A DNA stretch of 64,000 nt from Ruminococcus sp. (GTDB taxonomy: Bacteria; Bacillota; Clostridia; Oscillospirales; Acutalibacteraceae): positions 16,223-80,222 of the forward strand of contig SFCS01000004.1 in assembly GCA_004558485.1 (NCBI GenBank), read 5' to 3'. The translations under genes were made by a program, and so were the position numbers. Shown here in pieces: positions 40,814 through 49,483 of the stretch. The notes under the pieces were generated by a model. The model saw only the letters and a program-made list of their open reading frames with translations, was not told the DNA's origin and made no database searches. The number at the start of each line of letters is the position of its first letter. The stretch's first letter is position 1.

Positions 40814-41493
40814 CAGTCGTTCCTCCTGCCGCGCCCCGCGACAATGAGAATGAGACGCAGAAGGTTCATCAGCGAAACAAACAGCGCCGCCACATAGGTC
40901 AGTGCCGCCGCGGTCAGCACCTTGCGCACCCCCGCGAGCTCCTCGGCGGTGAACGACCCGCTCGCCTGCAGGGCACGCACGGCGCGGGCACTGGCGTTAA
41001 ACTCCACCGGCAGCGTCACAAGCTGAAACAGCACGGAAAGGCTGAAAAGCGCAATGCCCGCATATGCCAGCACATCCCATCCCGCAATGAGTCCCGCCAG
41101 GATGAGATACGGCGAAATGGTCGCCGAAAAATTCGTGACCGGTACAAGCGCCATGCGAAAACGGATGGGCGCATACTGCTCGGCATATTGCAGCGCGTGA
41201 CCGGTCTCGTGCGCCGCCACGCCGACAGCGGAAATGGAGTCCGCGGCATAGACCGGAGCGGAAAGCCCGATCGTGTTTTTCGTGGGATCATAGTGATCGG
41301 TGAGCTCGCCGCCGATCGGCTGCACCGGCACGGAAATGCCGTTTGCCTTTTGGATCATAAAGCTTGCCTGCGCACCCGTGATGCGTGCGGCGGTGCTGTA
41401 GCGGCTGTACCGCCGAAAGGTGGATTTCACGCGGAGCTGTGCGATCATGGCGACGAGCAGCGCCGGCACGACCAACAGTAAATAATAATACAT
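40813..41493 (-). CDS. Membrane zinc metallopeptidase, YugP family
   Basis: A 226-residue membrane protein with an N-terminal helix (about 2-20), the zinc motif AAHETGHALQ near residue 97, and three further hydrophobic segments. YugP-type peptidases are widespread in Firmicutes; their substrate is unknown. GAGGTG lies before ATG 41493, and the gene sits between fmt and rsmB, a position typical of Clostridia but not of Bacillus. Confidence 0.9.
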   Translation of the reverse strand: MYYYLLLVVPALLVAMIAQLRVKSTFRRYSRYSTAARITGAQASFMIQKANGISVPVQPIGGELTDHYDPTKNTIGLSAPVYAADSISAVGVAAHETGHALQYAEQYAPIRFRMALVPVTNFSATISPYLILAGLIAGWDVLAYAGIALFSLSVLFQLVTLPVEFNASARAVRALQASGSFTAEELAGVRKVLTAAALTYVAALFVSLMNLLRLILIVAGRGRRND

Positions 41494-41504
41494 ACTCTGA
41501 CACC

Positions 41505-42428
41505 TCATTGCAGGCGGTCGCCGCAGCAAAGCGGATGACCGCGCAGGAAATCGGCAGCCGCCATGCGGCGGGAGCCGGGATATTGCAATTCCAGGATTTC
41601 CAGCACCCCGCCGTCGCCGCAGGCAACGGAAAGGGGCGACAGGGATACGATGATGCCCGCATCCTCGGTAGTATGCCCGCCGACGCGGGTTTTATGGATC
41701 TTCAGCACCGTATCCCCCAGACGGCAGGTCGCCGTCGGCCACGGCTGCAAGCCGCGCACCTGATCGTGCAGCGCTTTTGCACTTTTTTGAAAGTCGAGCG
41801 GAGATATGGTCTTGTCCAGCATCGGCGCCATCGTTGCCGCCGCACTGTCCTGCTTTTGCGGGTGCAGTGTGCCGTTTTCGAGTCCTTTAAGCGTGTCGCA
41901 CAACAGCCTTGCGCCGTCGGCGGACAAAAGCGCGAAAAGCTCTCCCGCCGTCATGTCCTCCGGCACTTCTCGGCTGCAGCTTTGCAGCATGTCGCCGGTG
42001 TCGATGCCGGCATCCATCTGCATGGTGGTGACGCCCGCGACGGCGTCGCCGTTCAGAACCGCCCACTGGATGGGCGCAGCGCCGCGATATTTCGGCAAAA
42101 GCGACCCGTGCACATTCACAGCACCGAAAGGCGGCAATTCCAAAAGCGACGCGGGCAGGATCTTGCCGTATGCCACCACGACGATCACATCCGGTTTTTC
42201 CGCCGCGATGCGGGCAAAGCTCTCGTCGTTTCTGAGGGTTTTGGGCTGAAAAACGGGAATACCGTGCTCCAGCGCATACTGTTTCACCGGCGGCGGTGTC
42301 AGCGTCTGATGCCGCCCGACCGGCTTATCCGCCTGCGTCACGGCAAGCGTCACGGTGTGTCCCGCCGTCAGCAGTGCCGCAAGCGACGGCACTGCGAAGT
42401 CCGGCGTCCCCATAAATACGATCCGCAT
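41505..42428 (-). CDS. fmt: Methionyl-tRNA formyltransferase
   Basis: A 307-residue enzyme that formylates initiator Met-tRNA using 10-formyl-tetrahydrofolate. The N-terminal VFMGTPDFAVPSL, the active-site NVHGSLLPKYRGAAPIQW (Asn/His) and MDAGIDTGDM are conserved, and a C-terminal tRNA-binding domain follows from about residue 205. It lies 2 bases after def, its functional partner. Confidence 0.96.
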   Translation of the reverse strand: MRIVFMGTPDFAVPSLAALLTAGHTVTLAVTQADKPVGRHQTLTPPPVKQYALEHGIPVFQPKTLRNDESFARIAAEKPDVIVVVAYGKILPASLLELPPFGAVNVHGSLLPKYRGAAPIQWAVLNGDAVAGVTTMQMDAGIDTGDMLQSCSREVPEDMTAGELFALLSADGARLLCDTLKGLENGTLHPQKQDSAAATMAPMLDKTISPLDFQKSAKALHDQVRGLQPWPTATCRLGDTVLKIHKTRVGGHTTEDAGIIVSLSPLSVACGDGGVLEILELQYPGSRRMAAADFLRGHPLCCGDRLQ

Positions 42429-42430
42429 AC

Positions 42431-42904
42431 TCAGTCTCCTTGCTCCAGTTCCTCGGGACGCAGCATCCGCGTCGCCTTACTTTTGAACAGCACGCCGTCC
42501 AGATGATCGTTTTCGTGCGAAATGCACTCTGCCTTCAGATCGGACGCCGTGATGATGAAATACTTGCCGTTTCGATCCTGCGCCTGCAGCTTCACCGTCT
42601 GCGGGCGGTTGACAAGTCCGTATTCCCCCGGGCTGGAAAGGCAGCCCTCAACGCATTCCTGCGTACCCTTTTCTTCCAAAATTTTTGGGTTGATACATTC
42701 CGTATAGTCGTCCCCGATGCTCATGATGAACAGGCGGCGCAAAAAACCCACCTGCGGCGCGGCAAGGCCCACGCCCTGCGCCTTATCGAGCGTCTCGTGC
42801 ATATCGTCGAGCAGCTGCCACAGGCGCTCGTCAAATTTTTCCACCGGTCGGCAGACCTTATGCAAAATGGGATCGCTCTCGTTGAGAATATTCCGTAAAG
42901 CCAT
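42431..42904 (-). CDS. def: Peptide deformylase
   Basis: A 157-residue metalloenzyme that removes the formyl group from new proteins. All three motifs are intact: GVGLAAPQ (44-51), EGCLS with ligand Cys88, and HENDH with ligands His130 and His134 and catalytic Glu131. AAGGGGG lies 8 bases before the ATG; the longer frame upstream only overlaps priA. Confidence 0.96.
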   Translation of the reverse strand: MALRNILNESDPILHKVCRPVEKFDERLWQLLDDMHETLDKAQGVGLAAPQVGFLRRLFIMSIGDDYTECINPKILEEKGTQECVEGCLSSPGEYGLVNRPQTVKLQAQDRNGKYFIITASDLKAECISHENDHLDGVLFKSKATRMLRPEELEQGD

Positions 42905-42924
42905 ATAGAAAACCCCCTTGGCAA

Positions 42925-45390
42925 TTATAGTAATGTGACAGGATTGATGTCGGCATAGACCGTGACGCCCTTGCAGACGGGACTTTTCGGAAACATTTCC
43001 AAAAGCGTCGCCGCCATCGCCCGAAAGCGGGACGAGTTTTTGGTTTTCACGATCAGCCGATACCGATATTTTCCCGCGACCCGCACAACGGTCGCGGGCG
43101 TGGGGTCGAGCGCTATGAGCGGAACATCGGCAAATGTCCCGACCGACAGCGTGTGCAGCTCCCGCAAAAAGGCGTTTGCCGCCTCCGCCACCGCCCGCTC
43201 GGACACGCCCACAAAGCCGAAAAGGCACAGGTCGGCATAGGGCGGATAGTGCATCATTTTCCGCACGGCGATCTCGTTCTCAAAGAAAGCGGGATAGTCC
43301 TGCCTTGCAGCGAGCGCGATGACGGGGTTATCCGGCACATAGGTCTGGATGACCGCCTTGCCGACGGCATCCCGTCTGCCCGCACGCCCCACCACCTGCG
43401 TCAAAAGCGCAAAGGTCATTTCAAACGCGCGGTAGTCCGCCGTGTACAGCAACTGGTCGGCAGACAACACGCCGACGAGTCCGACCTCGGGAAAATCCAG
43501 TCCCTTTGCGACCATCTGCGTGCCGATCATGATGCGATATTTTCCCGCCGCAAAATCACCGAACTTTTTTTCATAGGAAAGGCGGGACATGGTGGTGTCC
43601 GCGTCCATGCGCAGCACCGGTACATCGGGGAACTTCTCGGCAAGCTCCTCCTCCACCCGCTGCGTGCCGAGTCCCGCAAAGCGGATCTTATCCGAGCCGC
43701 AGGTCGGGCAGACGCGCGGAGGCGGCTCCATATGGCCGCAATAGTGACAGATCATCTGCCGATTGGCGCGATGATAGGTCATGGAGATACTGCAGGAGGG
43801 GCAGGTGAACACATAGCCGCAGGAGCGGCAGGAAACATGCGTATGAAACCCGCGGCGGTTGAGCAGCAAAATGACCTGCTTGCCGGCATCAAGCGTTTCG
43901 TGCATTTCCGTCAGCAGCTTTTCGCCGATGCTGTTATCCGCGAGCGTCTCCCCGCGCAGATCGGCGATCTCCACCTGCGGCAGACCGCCGTCGCCGAAAC
44001 GGTTTTCGAGCTTACAGAGAATATAGCGGCCGGTCAGCGCTGCCTGATAGGACTCCACCGACGGCGTCGCCGAGGTGAGCAGCAGCAGCGCACCCTGCGC
44101 CGCACAGCGGTATTTTGCCACCTCACGGGCATGATACCGCGGGTTTGACTCCGATTTATAGGTATGCTCCTGCTCCTCGTCTATGACGATCATGCCGAGC
44201 TTTTCACAGGGCGCAAACACCGCCGAGCGCGTTCCCACCACCACGCGGGCATCGCCGCGGCGAATGCGTTTCCATTCGTCCATGCGCTCGCCGATGGACA
44301 AAGCGCTGTGCAGCACCGCGACCCTTTTGCCGTAGCGGTCGAGAAAAATGCCCATCATCTGCGGCGTCAGCGAGATCTCCGGCACCAGGACGATCACCTG
44401 CTTGCCGTCCGCCAGCACGCGGTCGATGAGGTGCATATACACCTGCGTTTTGCCGCTGCCGGTCACGCCGTATAAAAGCGCTGCCGCGGGCTTTCCCGCT
44501 CCATAGGCGGCAAGCAGCGTGTCCGCTGCCTTTTTCTGCTCCGCGTTCAGCGGGATAGGCGTCGGATCGGGTGTGTTTTTGAGCGTCGCATACGGTGTGC
44601 GCAGCACCTCATGGTCATAATACACCGCCAGCCCCTTTTTCACCAGTGCCTCCGGCACGGCGCGGGTGACCGACGAGAAATAGCAAACCTCCTTCAGCGA
44701 AGCGCAGCCGACATCCCGCAGAAGCGACAGAACCGCCGCCTGACGGTCGGTGAGCTTTTCGCCCGCCGCGTCCGCCGTTTCGCCCGCCTCCGTCAGGCGC
44801 AGCATCCGCACCGAGGCATCGCCCGTGTGCCGCGTTGCGCCGTCGTCCCGCAAAAGCGCGCCCTTTTTCAAAAGGCTGCGCAAAACGGGGGCATCCGCTG
44901 CAAGACCCAGCTTTTTGAGCAGCACATCCTCCCCCGCCCCCTCGGGACAACGGGAAACAAAGGTCAGCGCCTGCTTTTCATCAAAGGACAGCGCCTCCAG
45001 AATATCGGGTGCGATGTCCCTCGCCGTGCGGTAGCGCGGCTGCACGCGCATGGTCAGTCCCGTCGGCAGCATGGCGCGCACACATTCAAAGGTGGTGGAA
45101 AAGGTGCGCTCCTTCATCCACAGTGCCAGCTTCAACAGCTCCCCGCTGATGATCGGCGACTCGTCGAGCAATTCGTCAATGGGCTTGAGCTTTTCCGGCA
45201 CATCCGCGCCGTCTCCCACGGAAATGATGATGCCCTGTCGCCGTCGATTTCCGCCGCCGAACGGCACCATCACGCGACAGCCGATCTGCACCTTTTCCCG
45301 CAGCGCGTGCGGCACGGTATAGCTGTAGGGACGGTCAAAATAAAAAGATGCCTGAGCAACCGCTATCTGCACAACCGTTGTTTCAAGCAT
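42925..45390 (-). CDS. priA: Primosomal protein N', replication restart helicase
   Basis: An 821-residue 3'-5' DNA helicase that reloads the replisome at stalled forks. It has the N-terminal DNA-binding domain (SYTVPHAL, PFGGGNRRRQGIII), Walker A GVTGSGKT near residue 316, the DEEQEH box, a zinc-binding insertion (CRSCGYVFTCPSC and CHYCGH...CPTCGS), GTQMVAKGLDFP, and the VVGRAGRRD motif VI. AAAGAGGTGG precedes ATG 45390. Bacillus has coaBC between rpoZ and priA; here they are adjacent. Confidence 0.96.
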   Translation of the reverse strand: MLETTVVQIAVAQASFYFDRPYSYTVPHALREKVQIGCRVMVPFGGGNRRRQGIIISVGDGADVPEKLKPIDELLDESPIISGELLKLALWMKERTFSTTFECVRAMLPTGLTMRVQPRYRTARDIAPDILEALSFDEKQALTFVSRCPEGAGEDVLLKKLGLAADAPVLRSLLKKGALLRDDGATRHTGDASVRMLRLTEAGETADAAGEKLTDRQAAVLSLLRDVGCASLKEVCYFSSVTRAVPEALVKKGLAVYYDHEVLRTPYATLKNTPDPTPIPLNAEQKKAADTLLAAYGAGKPAAALLYGVTGSGKTQVYMHLIDRVLADGKQVIVLVPEISLTPQMMGIFLDRYGKRVAVLHSALSIGERMDEWKRIRRGDARVVVGTRSAVFAPCEKLGMIVIDEEQEHTYKSESNPRYHAREVAKYRCAAQGALLLLTSATPSVESYQAALTGRYILCKLENRFGDGGLPQVEIADLRGETLADNSIGEKLLTEMHETLDAGKQVILLLNRRGFHTHVSCRSCGYVFTCPSCSISMTYHRANRQMICHYCGHMEPPPRVCPTCGSDKIRFAGLGTQRVEEELAEKFPDVPVLRMDADTTMSRLSYEKKFGDFAAGKYRIMIGTQMVAKGLDFPEVGLVGVLSADQLLYTADYRAFEMTFALLTQVVGRAGRRDAVGKAVIQTYVPDNPVIALAARQDYPAFFENEIAVRKMMHYPPYADLCLFGFVGVSERAVAEAANAFLRELHTLSVGTFADVPLIALDPTPATVVRVAGKYRYRLIVKTKNSSRFRAMAATLLEMFPKSPVCKGVTVYADINPVTLL

Positions 45391-45412
45391 CTTTTCCACC
45401 TCTTTTTGGGTC

Positions 45413-45619
45413 TCAGTCTTCCGTTTCATGCGGCGCAAGCAGCTTACATTCGCCGTCTTTGAAATCGTCGATGGCAAGGCTCACCGGTTTTTCGATCAGA
45501 ATTTCGCCGTTTTCCTCCGCTGCCTCGGAGATCTCTCTGGCGCGCTTGGCAACGCCGATCACCACCGCATAGCGGCTGAAATCACCCTTGAGCTGTTCAA
45601 TATCGTTCGGATTTAACAT
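45413..45619 (-). CDS. rpoZ: RNA polymerase omega subunit
   Basis: A 68-residue protein that helps assemble RNA polymerase. YAVVIGVAKRAREI followed by KPVSLAIDDFKDGEC is the omega pattern. Its ATG lies inside the gmk stop region (7-base overlap), as is common for this pair. Confidence 0.92.
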   Translation of the reverse strand: MLNPNDIEQLKGDFSRYAVVIGVAKRAREISEAAEENGEILIEKPVSLAIDDFKDGECKLLAPHETED

Positions 45620-46230
45620 GATACATTTTCCTCCAAAAATACAGATTTCATGCGGTCGTACCGCAGCGACTCCGCCGTAATGATCGCCTCAATACGGTCA
45701 GCCGCCGCCTCGACCTCATCATTGAGCACCACATATTGATACTGTTCCGCCTTCGCAAGCTCACGCTTTGCGGCGGCAAGCCTGCCCGCGATGACCGTTT
45801 CGTCTTCGGTTCCCCTGCCGCGCAGACGCTGCTCCAGCACCGCATGCGACGGCGCGGTGATGAAAATGGAAACACAGTCCTTTGCCTGCGCCATCACCTT
45901 TTCGGCGCCCTGCACCTCAATCTCCAGCAGCACATGCTTGCCCGCAGCCAGCCATGCCTCGATGGGGGGCTTCGGCGTGCCGTAGTAGTTGCCGTTATAC
46001 GCGGCATACTCGAAAAGCTCGTTTTTGGCGATCATCTCTTCAAATTGTTTCCGCGTGCGGAAGAAATACTCCACGCCGTCGGTCTCGCCCGGGCGCGGGG
46101 CGCGCGTCGTGACCGAAACGGAATAACAAATGTCGTCGCGACGGGAGAAAAGCGCTTTCAGCACCGTTCCCTTGCCGCAGCCGGAGGGGCCGGAAAAGAC
46201 GATGAGCATTCCGCGCTTATTCATCCTCAT
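45613..46230 (-). CDS. gmk: Guanylate kinase
   Basis: A 205-residue nucleotide kinase (GMP to GDP). The phosphate loop FSGPSGCGKGTV, the GMP-binding TTRAPRPGETDGVEYFF and the lid region with GRGTEDE are intact. Two close ATGs are possible; 46230 lies 6 bases after AGGAGG, 46224 lies 12 bases after. The gene overlaps remA by 14 bases and rpoZ by 7. Confidence 0.95.
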   Translation of the reverse strand: MRMNKRGMLIVFSGPSGCGKGTVLKALFSRRDDICYSVSVTTRAPRPGETDGVEYFFRTRKQFEEMIAKNELFEYAAYNGNYYGTPKPPIEAWLAAGKHVLLEIEVQGAEKVMAQAKDCVSIFITAPSHAVLEQRLRGRGTEDETVIAGRLAAAKRELAKAEQYQYVVLNDEVEAAADRIEAIITAESLRYDRMKSVFLEENVSC

Positions 46231-46489
46231 CCAGCACCTCCTCCTCGTCGTCATCCTCAACATTCAGGCGATTTGCCACCGTTTCCGGCTGCACCGCCGA
46301 CAGCACCACATGATCGCTGTCGGTGATGAGCACGGCGCGCGTCCGCCTGCCGTAGGTCGCGTCGATGAGCGTTCCCCGTTCCTTGGCATCTTGAATAATG
46401 CGCTTGATCGGCGCAGACTCCGGACTCACGATTGCCACAAGGCGATTTGCCGAAACCATGTTGCCGAAGCCGATGTTGATGAGCCGCAT
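46217..46489 (-). CDS. remA: RemA family DNA-binding regulator (DUF370)
   Basis: A 90-residue protein. RLINIGFGNMVSANRLVAIVSPESAPIKR and the TYGRRTRAVLITDSDHVVLSA segment are near-identical to RemA, the ring-forming activator of biofilm matrix genes in Bacillus. An acidic tail (EDDDEEEVLDEDE) is added. ATG 46489 lies 9 bases after AAGAGGGG; ATG 46498 would sit directly on it. Confidence 0.94.
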   Translation of the reverse strand: MRLINIGFGNMVSANRLVAIVSPESAPIKRIIQDAKERGTLIDATYGRRTRAVLITDSDHVVLSAVQPETVANRLNVEDDDEEEVLDEDE

Positions 46490-46507
46490 TGCCGTCATCC
46501 CCTCTTA

Positions 46508-47386
46508 TCACTCGATGTTCTGAATTTGCTCGCGAATCTTTTCGATCTCCGCCTTGATGTCCACCACAATGCGCGCCATTGCCGCGTCCTGTGCCTTTGA
46601 ACCGACGGTGTTCGTCTCGCGGTTCATTTCCTGCACCAAAAAGTCGAGCTTTCTGCCGATTGCCTCATTCCCCGCCAGCATTTGCTGCAGCTGGGCAATG
46701 TGACTGCGCAGACGCACCGTTTCCTCGGCGACCGCGATCTTGTCGGCAAAAAGCGCCGCCTCGGTCAAAAGCCGCTGTTCGTCCACATCGGCGCCGTCCA
46801 AAAGCTCGTGCATCCTCGCCTGCACCTTTTCCATGTGCCGACGCACCGTCTGCGGCGACTGCTTTTCAATTTCTCCGACCGCCGCCAAAATGGTGTCGGC
46901 GCGGCCGAGCACATCCTCCCGCAGCTTTTCTCCCTCACGGGTGCGCATTTCGGTGAATTTTTCCACCGCCGCCTCTGCAATCGGCGCGACCGCCGCAAAC
47001 ACGGCGTCCTCATCGAGCGCCGCCTTCGTCACGGTCAGCACATCGGGATACCGCGCCAGCGTCACGGCAGAAATGTCCTCCCGCAGCGAAAACCGCTCGG
47101 ACAGCGCGCGCAGCGCCTTGACATACCCTTCCGCCAGATCAAAGTTGACGGCGACCTCGCTGCCGGGGGCGTCCACCGTCGTGATCCACACGCCGATGTC
47201 CACCTTGCCGCGGCTGATCCTCGTTTGCAGCAGCGCCTTCAGGCGTTCATCCAAAAAACCGTAGCCATACGGCAAACGGGCGGCATATTCAAAATAGCGG
47301 TGATTGACGGATTTCAATTCCACAACGATATGCATACCGTCCGCGTTGCCTTCGGCACGGCCATAACCGGTCATGCTCCGTATCAT
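46508..47386 (-). CDS. YicC/YloC family endoribonuclease
   Basis: A 292-residue protein with the signature start MIRSMTGYGRAEG, the SVNHRYFE segment and the C-terminal DFLVQEMNRETNTVGSKAQD. YicC proteins cut RNA and assist small-RNA turnover. It is the first gene of the long housekeeping operon, 19 bases before remA, with GAGGTG ahead of the ATG. Confidence 0.95.
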   Translation of the reverse strand: MIRSMTGYGRAEGNADGMHIVVELKSVNHRYFEYAARLPYGYGFLDERLKALLQTRISRGKVDIGVWITTVDAPGSEVAVNFDLAEGYVKALRALSERFSLREDISAVTLARYPDVLTVTKAALDEDAVFAAVAPIAEAAVEKFTEMRTREGEKLREDVLGRADTILAAVGEIEKQSPQTVRRHMEKVQARMHELLDGADVDEQRLLTEAALFADKIAVAEETVRLRSHIAQLQQMLAGNEAIGRKLDFLVQEMNRETNTVGSKAQDAAMARIVVDIKAEIEKIREQIQNIE

Positions 47387-47414
47387 CCTATCACCTCACA
47401 ATATCTATTTTCAT

Positions 47415-47444
47415 ATTCTACCAGTTTTCATGGGGGAATGTCAA
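47415..47444 (-). promoter_or_regulatory. Sigma-A promoter of the yicC-spoVM operon
   Basis: On the minus strand TTGACA (47439-47444), 18 bases, TAGAAT (47415-47420), 28 bases before the yicC ATG. It is the only strong promoter seen before the fifteen downstream genes. Confidence 0.85.
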
Positions 47445-47455
47445 GGAAAAGGCGC

Positions 47456-47495
47456 AAAAAAGCGGCATATTTCCGAAAGAAATATGCCGCTTTTT
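47456..47495 (-). terminator. Terminator after the GH28 gene
   Basis: On the minus strand AAAAAGCGGCATATTTC-TTTCG-GAAATATGCCGCTTTTTT, a perfect long stem starting right after the GH28 stop. Confidence 0.88.
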
Positions 47496-48748
47496 CATCT
47501 GATAAGTCGGACATCCTGTCCGTCAAAGGTGCAATTCTCCGCGTGCAGCCCGCGTTCGCGTTTTTCGCCGAACAGACGCACGCGCTCAAAGGAGATGCGT
47601 TTTGCGTCGCGCAGCAGGACCATCGCGTCGCCACGCTGCTCGTCAAGCATCGCGGGGCACACCGCCTGCGGTTGCCTGTCATACAGCGTGATGTCCGCAA
47701 ACCGCAGATCGCAGGTGTCGCCCTCCACCCTCGCCGCCAGCGAAGCGCCGAGACAGCAGTCCCGCAGCGTCACACGGGAGATGGGCGCCTTGTTGCCGTA
47801 AAACTGGAACGGCACACCGCCATCCTCGGCAAGCACATGGTGCACCGTCACATCGTGTATGGCAAGTGCACCGCCCCAACCGGTCATGAAGGTCAATCCC
47901 TCGCCGGTGCGCGGCACGGTCAGATCGGACAGCTGCACATGATGGATGCTGCCGCTTCCCACCCCGAACCGCACAGAGCAGGCGGAGGTGGAAAGGATAC
48001 AGTTAGTGACGGTGATATAGGCACAGTCGCGGCGTTCGGGATGCGCCGCCAAGCGGTCGGCACAGCAGCGAATCGCCAGCGCGTCGTCGCCGGTGTCGAT
48101 GATACAGTCGGACACCGTAACATACCGACAGGTGTCAAGATCGACACCGTCGGTATTGACATGCTGCTTGTCGCCGCGGATCGTCAGCCCCGTGAGCGTT
48201 GCATAATAGCAGCCGTGCAAAAGCAAATTCCAGCAGGTCGCCCCACGCAGCGTGACACCCGTCACGCGCACCCGATCACATTCGACAAAGCACACCATCG
48301 GTCCGGGGCGCAGCGGCGCGCCGTCTCGCAGGAGATAATATCCCTCGCGCCAGGCGGAATTGCTGCAATAGTGCAACTCGCCGCCGTAGACTGTGTCAGC
48401 GCAGCCCTCGATCGTGCCGTCGCCCGTGATGGCAACATCCGTCTGTTCCAGCGCGATGATCAGGTGCTTTCCGCACCACTTTTCCCCTTCGCAGCCAAAA
48501 TTCTGCGGATAGGCATCCTCGTCATTATAGTCGGCAAGGTCGGCGCTTGCTTTCAGCACCGCGCCGTGCTGCAAATGCAGCTCCACATGGCTTTTCAGCC
48601 ACACCGTGCCGATGAGAAACATGCCTGCGGGCACGACGACCGTTCCGCCGCCGTCAGCTGCACAAGCATCGATCGCCGCCTGCACCGCAGCCGTGCAGAG
48701 GGTCTTGCCGCCGCTCTCGGCGCCGTAGTCCGAGATCACATACTGCAT
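47495..48748 (-). CDS. Glycoside hydrolase family 28 protein (polygalacturonase-like)
   Basis: A 417-residue right-handed beta-helix enzyme. GH28 motifs NTDGVDLDTC (near 209) and DTGDDALAI (near 228) hold the catalytic aspartates; the third GHG motif of true polygalacturonases reads RFGVGSGS here, so the histidine is lost. There is no signal peptide, so it acts on imported oligosaccharide. It is the last gene after an N-acetylhexosamine-kinase-like gene and nagB, which hints at a mixed uronic-acid/amino-sugar substrate (inference). Confidence 0.85.
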   Translation of the reverse strand: MQYVISDYGAESGGKTLCTAAVQAAIDACAADGGGTVVVPAGMFLIGTVWLKSHVELHLQHGAVLKASADLADYNDEDAYPQNFGCEGEKWCGKHLIIALEQTDVAITGDGTIEGCADTVYGGELHYCSNSAWREGYYLLRDGAPLRPGPMVCFVECDRVRVTGVTLRGATCWNLLLHGCYYATLTGLTIRGDKQHVNTDGVDLDTCRYVTVSDCIIDTGDDALAIRCCADRLAAHPERRDCAYITVTNCILSTSACSVRFGVGSGSIHHVQLSDLTVPRTGEGLTFMTGWGGALAIHDVTVHHVLAEDGGVPFQFYGNKAPISRVTLRDCCLGASLAARVEGDTCDLRFADITLYDRQPQAVCPAMLDEQRGDAMVLLRDAKRISFERVRLFGEKRERGLHAENCTFDGQDVRLIR

Positions 48749-48772
48749 GGGTACTCCCCCGATCGGATGTTG

Positions 48773-49483
48773 TCAGTTTTCGCTGTAGATCACCGTAATG
48801 TCCGGATGCAGCTGCAGGATGGAGGCGGGGATGCGGGGCGTGATCGGCCCGAAAAACGCCTTTTCGAGAATGTCCCGCTTTGCCGCACCGTTGGCGATAA
48901 GCACGATCTTTTTCGCCTGCATGATGGACACCATGCCCATCGTGATCGCTCGCCGCGGCACCTGCGCCTCGTTTTCAAAGAAACGTGCGTTGGCGCGGAT
49001 GGTGGAGGGGTCAAGCGTCACCACATGGGTGTTCTTGACAAACACATCGTCCGGCTCGTTGAAGCCAATGTGCCCATCCAGTCCGATGCCGAGCAGCTGC
49101 AGATCGATGCCGCCGACCGCCTCAATGTGCGCGTCATACGCCTTGCAGGCGGCGTCAAGGTTTTTCGCACAGCCGTCCGGCACAAAGGTGTTCTCGGGAC
49201 GGATGTTGATGTGATTGAAAAAGTTTTCGTTCATGAAGTGGCGATAGCTCTGCGCATCCTTCGTCGAAAGCCCGACATATTCGTCGAGGTTGACGGAAAT
49301 GACCCTGTCAAAATCCACATCCCCCTTTTCGTACCAGGTGATGAGCTGACGGTATGTACCGAGCGGAGACGAGCCGGTCGCCAGACCGAGCACGCTGTCG
49401 GGCTTCAGAATGACCTGCGCCGAAATAAGGTTGGCGGCGCTGCGGCTGAGTTTTTCATAGCTTGCGGTTTCAATCAGTTTCAT
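48773..49483 (-). CDS. nagB: Glucosamine-6-phosphate deaminase
   Basis: A 236-residue enzyme that converts glucosamine-6-phosphate to fructose-6-phosphate and ammonia. GLATGSSPLGTY, SVNLDEYVGL (catalytic Asp) and GIGLDGHIGFNEP (catalytic His/Glu) are intact. The short form without the allosteric C-terminus is usual in Firmicutes. Its ATG overlaps the upstream kinase-like stop (ATGA), which argues against the longer frame. Confidence 0.96.
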   Translation of the reverse strand: MKLIETASYEKLSRSAANLISAQVILKPDSVLGLATGSSPLGTYRQLITWYEKGDVDFDRVISVNLDEYVGLSTKDAQSYRHFMNENFFNHINIRPENTFVPDGCAKNLDAACKAYDAHIEAVGGIDLQLLGIGLDGHIGFNEPDDVFVKNTHVVTLDPSTIRANARFFENEAQVPRRAITMGMVSIMQAKKIVLIANGAAKRDILEKAFFGPITPRIPASILQLHPDITVIYSEN

